A stretch of 64,000 nt of DNA. Origin: an uncultured Bacteroidota bacterium (GTDB lineage: Bacteria; Bacteroidota; Bacteroidia; Flavobacteriales; Flavobacteriaceae). Under the pieces are notes generated by a model. The model was not told the origin of the DNA and made no database searches. It saw nothing but the letters and a program-made list of their open reading frames with translations. The stretch's first letter is position 1; every line of letters starts with the position of its first letter. The position numbers were made by a program, and so were the translations under genes. Below are positions 63,119 to 64,000 of the stretch, in pieces. The stretch spans positions 62,001 to 126,000 of the forward strand of contig CAJXVU010000004.1 in assembly GCA_913062555.1 (NCBI GenBank), given 5' to 3'.

Positions 63119-63603
63119 AACAAGTCTTTTATCATCCATACACCACAAGAATAATGTCCTGTATTTCCTAAGGGTTCTTCCAAATGTTTATATCCGGCTT
63201 TTTCATACATTGAAATTGCAATTTTCATTTGTGATGCCGATTCTAAATAACATTGTTTATAACCATAATCCCTAGCAGCATCGAGACATTTGTTGAAAAT
63301 TATTTTACCATATCCTTTACCTCTTACTTCGGGAGGAAAATATACTTTTTGCAGTTCACAAATTTCTGTTTCAAAACCTTTTAAGGGCTTTATACCTCCA
63401 CCTCCTAAAATCACACCATTCTCTTCTACAACAAAATAAACTTCATTGACACCTTGATACGATTGGTACATTCTTGGTGTTTCAGCATCTTCATATGCTG
63501 TGCCTATTAATGGTAAATTAAACTCAGGAAAAATATCTTTAATTATTTGCTCAATAGCGAGATTATCTACTTGTTGAATTTCTCTTATTATAAGCTTGCA
63601 CAT
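63115..63603 (-). CDS. GNAT family N-acetyltransferase
   Basis: A 162-residue acetyltransferase. Motif A is ELQKVYFPPEVRGKGYGKIIF (RGKGYG), preceded by YFVVEENGVILGGGGIKPL and followed by CYLESASQMKIAISMYEKAGY. The substrate is not known. It is not the RimI alanine acetyltransferase by any feature I can see, although it sits in front of prmC with a 4-nt overlap. It is the first gene of this operon. The start at 63603 is an ATG. Confidence 0.9.
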   Translation of the reverse strand: MCKLIIREIQQVDNLAIEQIIKDIFPEFNLPLIGTAYEDAETPRMYQSYQGVNEVYFVVEENGVILGGGGIKPLKGFETEICELQKVYFPPEVRGKGYGKIIFNKCLDAARDYGYKQCYLESASQMKIAISMYEKAGYKHLEEPLGNTGHYSCGVWMIKDLL

Positions 63604-63627
63604 ACCAATTTTTATATCTTATTTTTG
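63596..63627 (+). promoter_or_regulatory. Promoter of the LEA-type lipoprotein gene
   Basis: TTG (63596-63598), a 21-bp spacer and TATTTTTG (63620-63627) match the consensus. The ATG at 63662 is 34 nt downstream. The TTG lies within the start of the divergent GNAT gene. Confidence 0.55.
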
Positions 63628-63661
63628 TAATGTGAAGATACATATATTCTAATTCATTTAA

Positions 63662-64000
63662 ATGAGAAAAATTCTTTTATTATCAACCTTTATTATTCTT
63701 TTTACAAATTGTAATATAAAAGAAAAACCAGAATTTATAAAAGTTGAAAAAATTGAAATAACTAATGCATCAGCAAAAATCATAACACTTAATATCAACG
63801 CTATTTTTAACAACCCAAACGATATTGGCGGTTCATTAAATTGTGAAAACATTGTCATTTTGATAAATGATGTAGCACTTGGTAAAATTTCTTCGGAAGA
63901 TTTTAAAGTTCCTGCTCATAAGGAATTCAAAGTACCTCTAGAAGTGACCATAAACACTAAAGAGATTTTAGGCAGTAACAGTATTAGTGGGATTTTAAAT
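63662..64000 (+). CDS. LEA type 2-like lipoprotein, N-terminal part
   Basis: The reading frame is open from ATG 63662 to the window end (113 codons) and continues beyond. It starts with MRKILLLSTFIILFTNCNI, a lipoprotein signal with Cys at residue 17. The following KVEKIEITNASAKIITLNINAIFNNPNDIGGSL and VILINDVALGKIS resemble the LEA14/WHy-type beta domain (water-stress, hypersensitive response). Such lipoproteins are common in Flavobacteria and of unknown function. The C-terminus is missing because of the window edge. Confidence 0.72.
   Translation, partial: MRKILLLSTFIILFTNCNIKEKPEFIKVEKIEITNASAKIITLNINAIFNNPNDIGGSLNCENIVILINDVALGKISSEDFKVPAHKEFKVPLEVTINTKEILGSNSISGILN

Noticed and set aside
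63658..63858. Minus-strand frame opposite the right-edge lipoprotein gene
   Set aside because: The plus strand carries a lipoprotein signal, a fitting promoter and a frame open to the window end.

Overview
The window is a 64 kb piece of an AT-rich (about one third GC by eye) chromosome from a member of the Bacteroidetes, almost certainly family Flavobacteriaceae. The evidence is the gene content: a T9SS C-terminal sorting domain protein, DUF4835, DUF5686 and DUF6913 proteins, a YtxJ bacilliredoxin, a RprX/RprY two-component pair, the Bacteroidetes-type omega subunit, and a bamD-omega-coaBC-DUF4835-recN operon. Starts lack Shine-Dalgarno sequences, and many genes are preceded by the Bacteroidetes -7 box TAnnTTTG. 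No phage, IS element, CRISPR array, rRNA or tRNA was seen. Every gap between genes is under 300 bases.

Layout. 1-9 kb: the first codons of a transaldolase-like gene (cut by the window edge), an SDR oxidoreductase, the SRP RNA gene, three envelope lipoproteins (one a glutaminyl cyclase), a thioesterase, glyA, fumarylacetoacetase and ytxJ. 9-14 kb: clpB with paired palindromic sites upstream, a TetR regulator and a thioesterase that share a palindromic operator, and OmpW. 14-20 kb: a nucleoside-catabolism operon (deoA, deoC, a two-domain aldehyde dehydrogenase, deoD) that could take deoxynucleosides to glyceraldehyde-3-phosphate and acetate, next to a Crp/Fnr regulator. 20-31 kb: secreted or envelope proteins (histidine phosphatase, DUF6503, DUF5686, an S15-type peptidase, a secreted HIT protein, CPBP protease, M20 peptidase), smpB and pcm. 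31-41 kb: a co-directional set with a Gfo/Idh/MocA oxidoreductase, 3-hydroxyacyl-CoA dehydrogenase, DUF1015, YggS, an exonuclease/GIY-YIG repair protein that appears to use an ATT start codon, DUF3857, a voltage-gated-type K+ channel with a zinc ribbon tail, and miaA. 41-56 kb: almost all on the minus strand, with rprXY, coaE, YbbR, a glycosyltransferase, a T9SS cargo protein, fabI, the bamD-to-recN operon, and DUF6913-dapA-Kir channel. 56-64 kb: a 5'-nucleotidase split into two genes behind three 30-bp tandem repeats, ligA, cutC, a GNAT-prmC-LOG operon with ATGA overlaps, and the start of a LEA-type lipoprotein cut by the right edge.

Most of the window is ordinary core genome, and I did not find a convincing new defence, mobile or secondary-metabolite system. 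The observations most worth checking are regulatory and structural: the helically phased GAC-N5-GTC pair before clpB, the shared TetR operators, a two-copy stem-loop family with compensatory changes between convergent genes, several apparently leaderless promoters, the probable ATT start codon, and the 30-bp repeats before the split nucleotidase.
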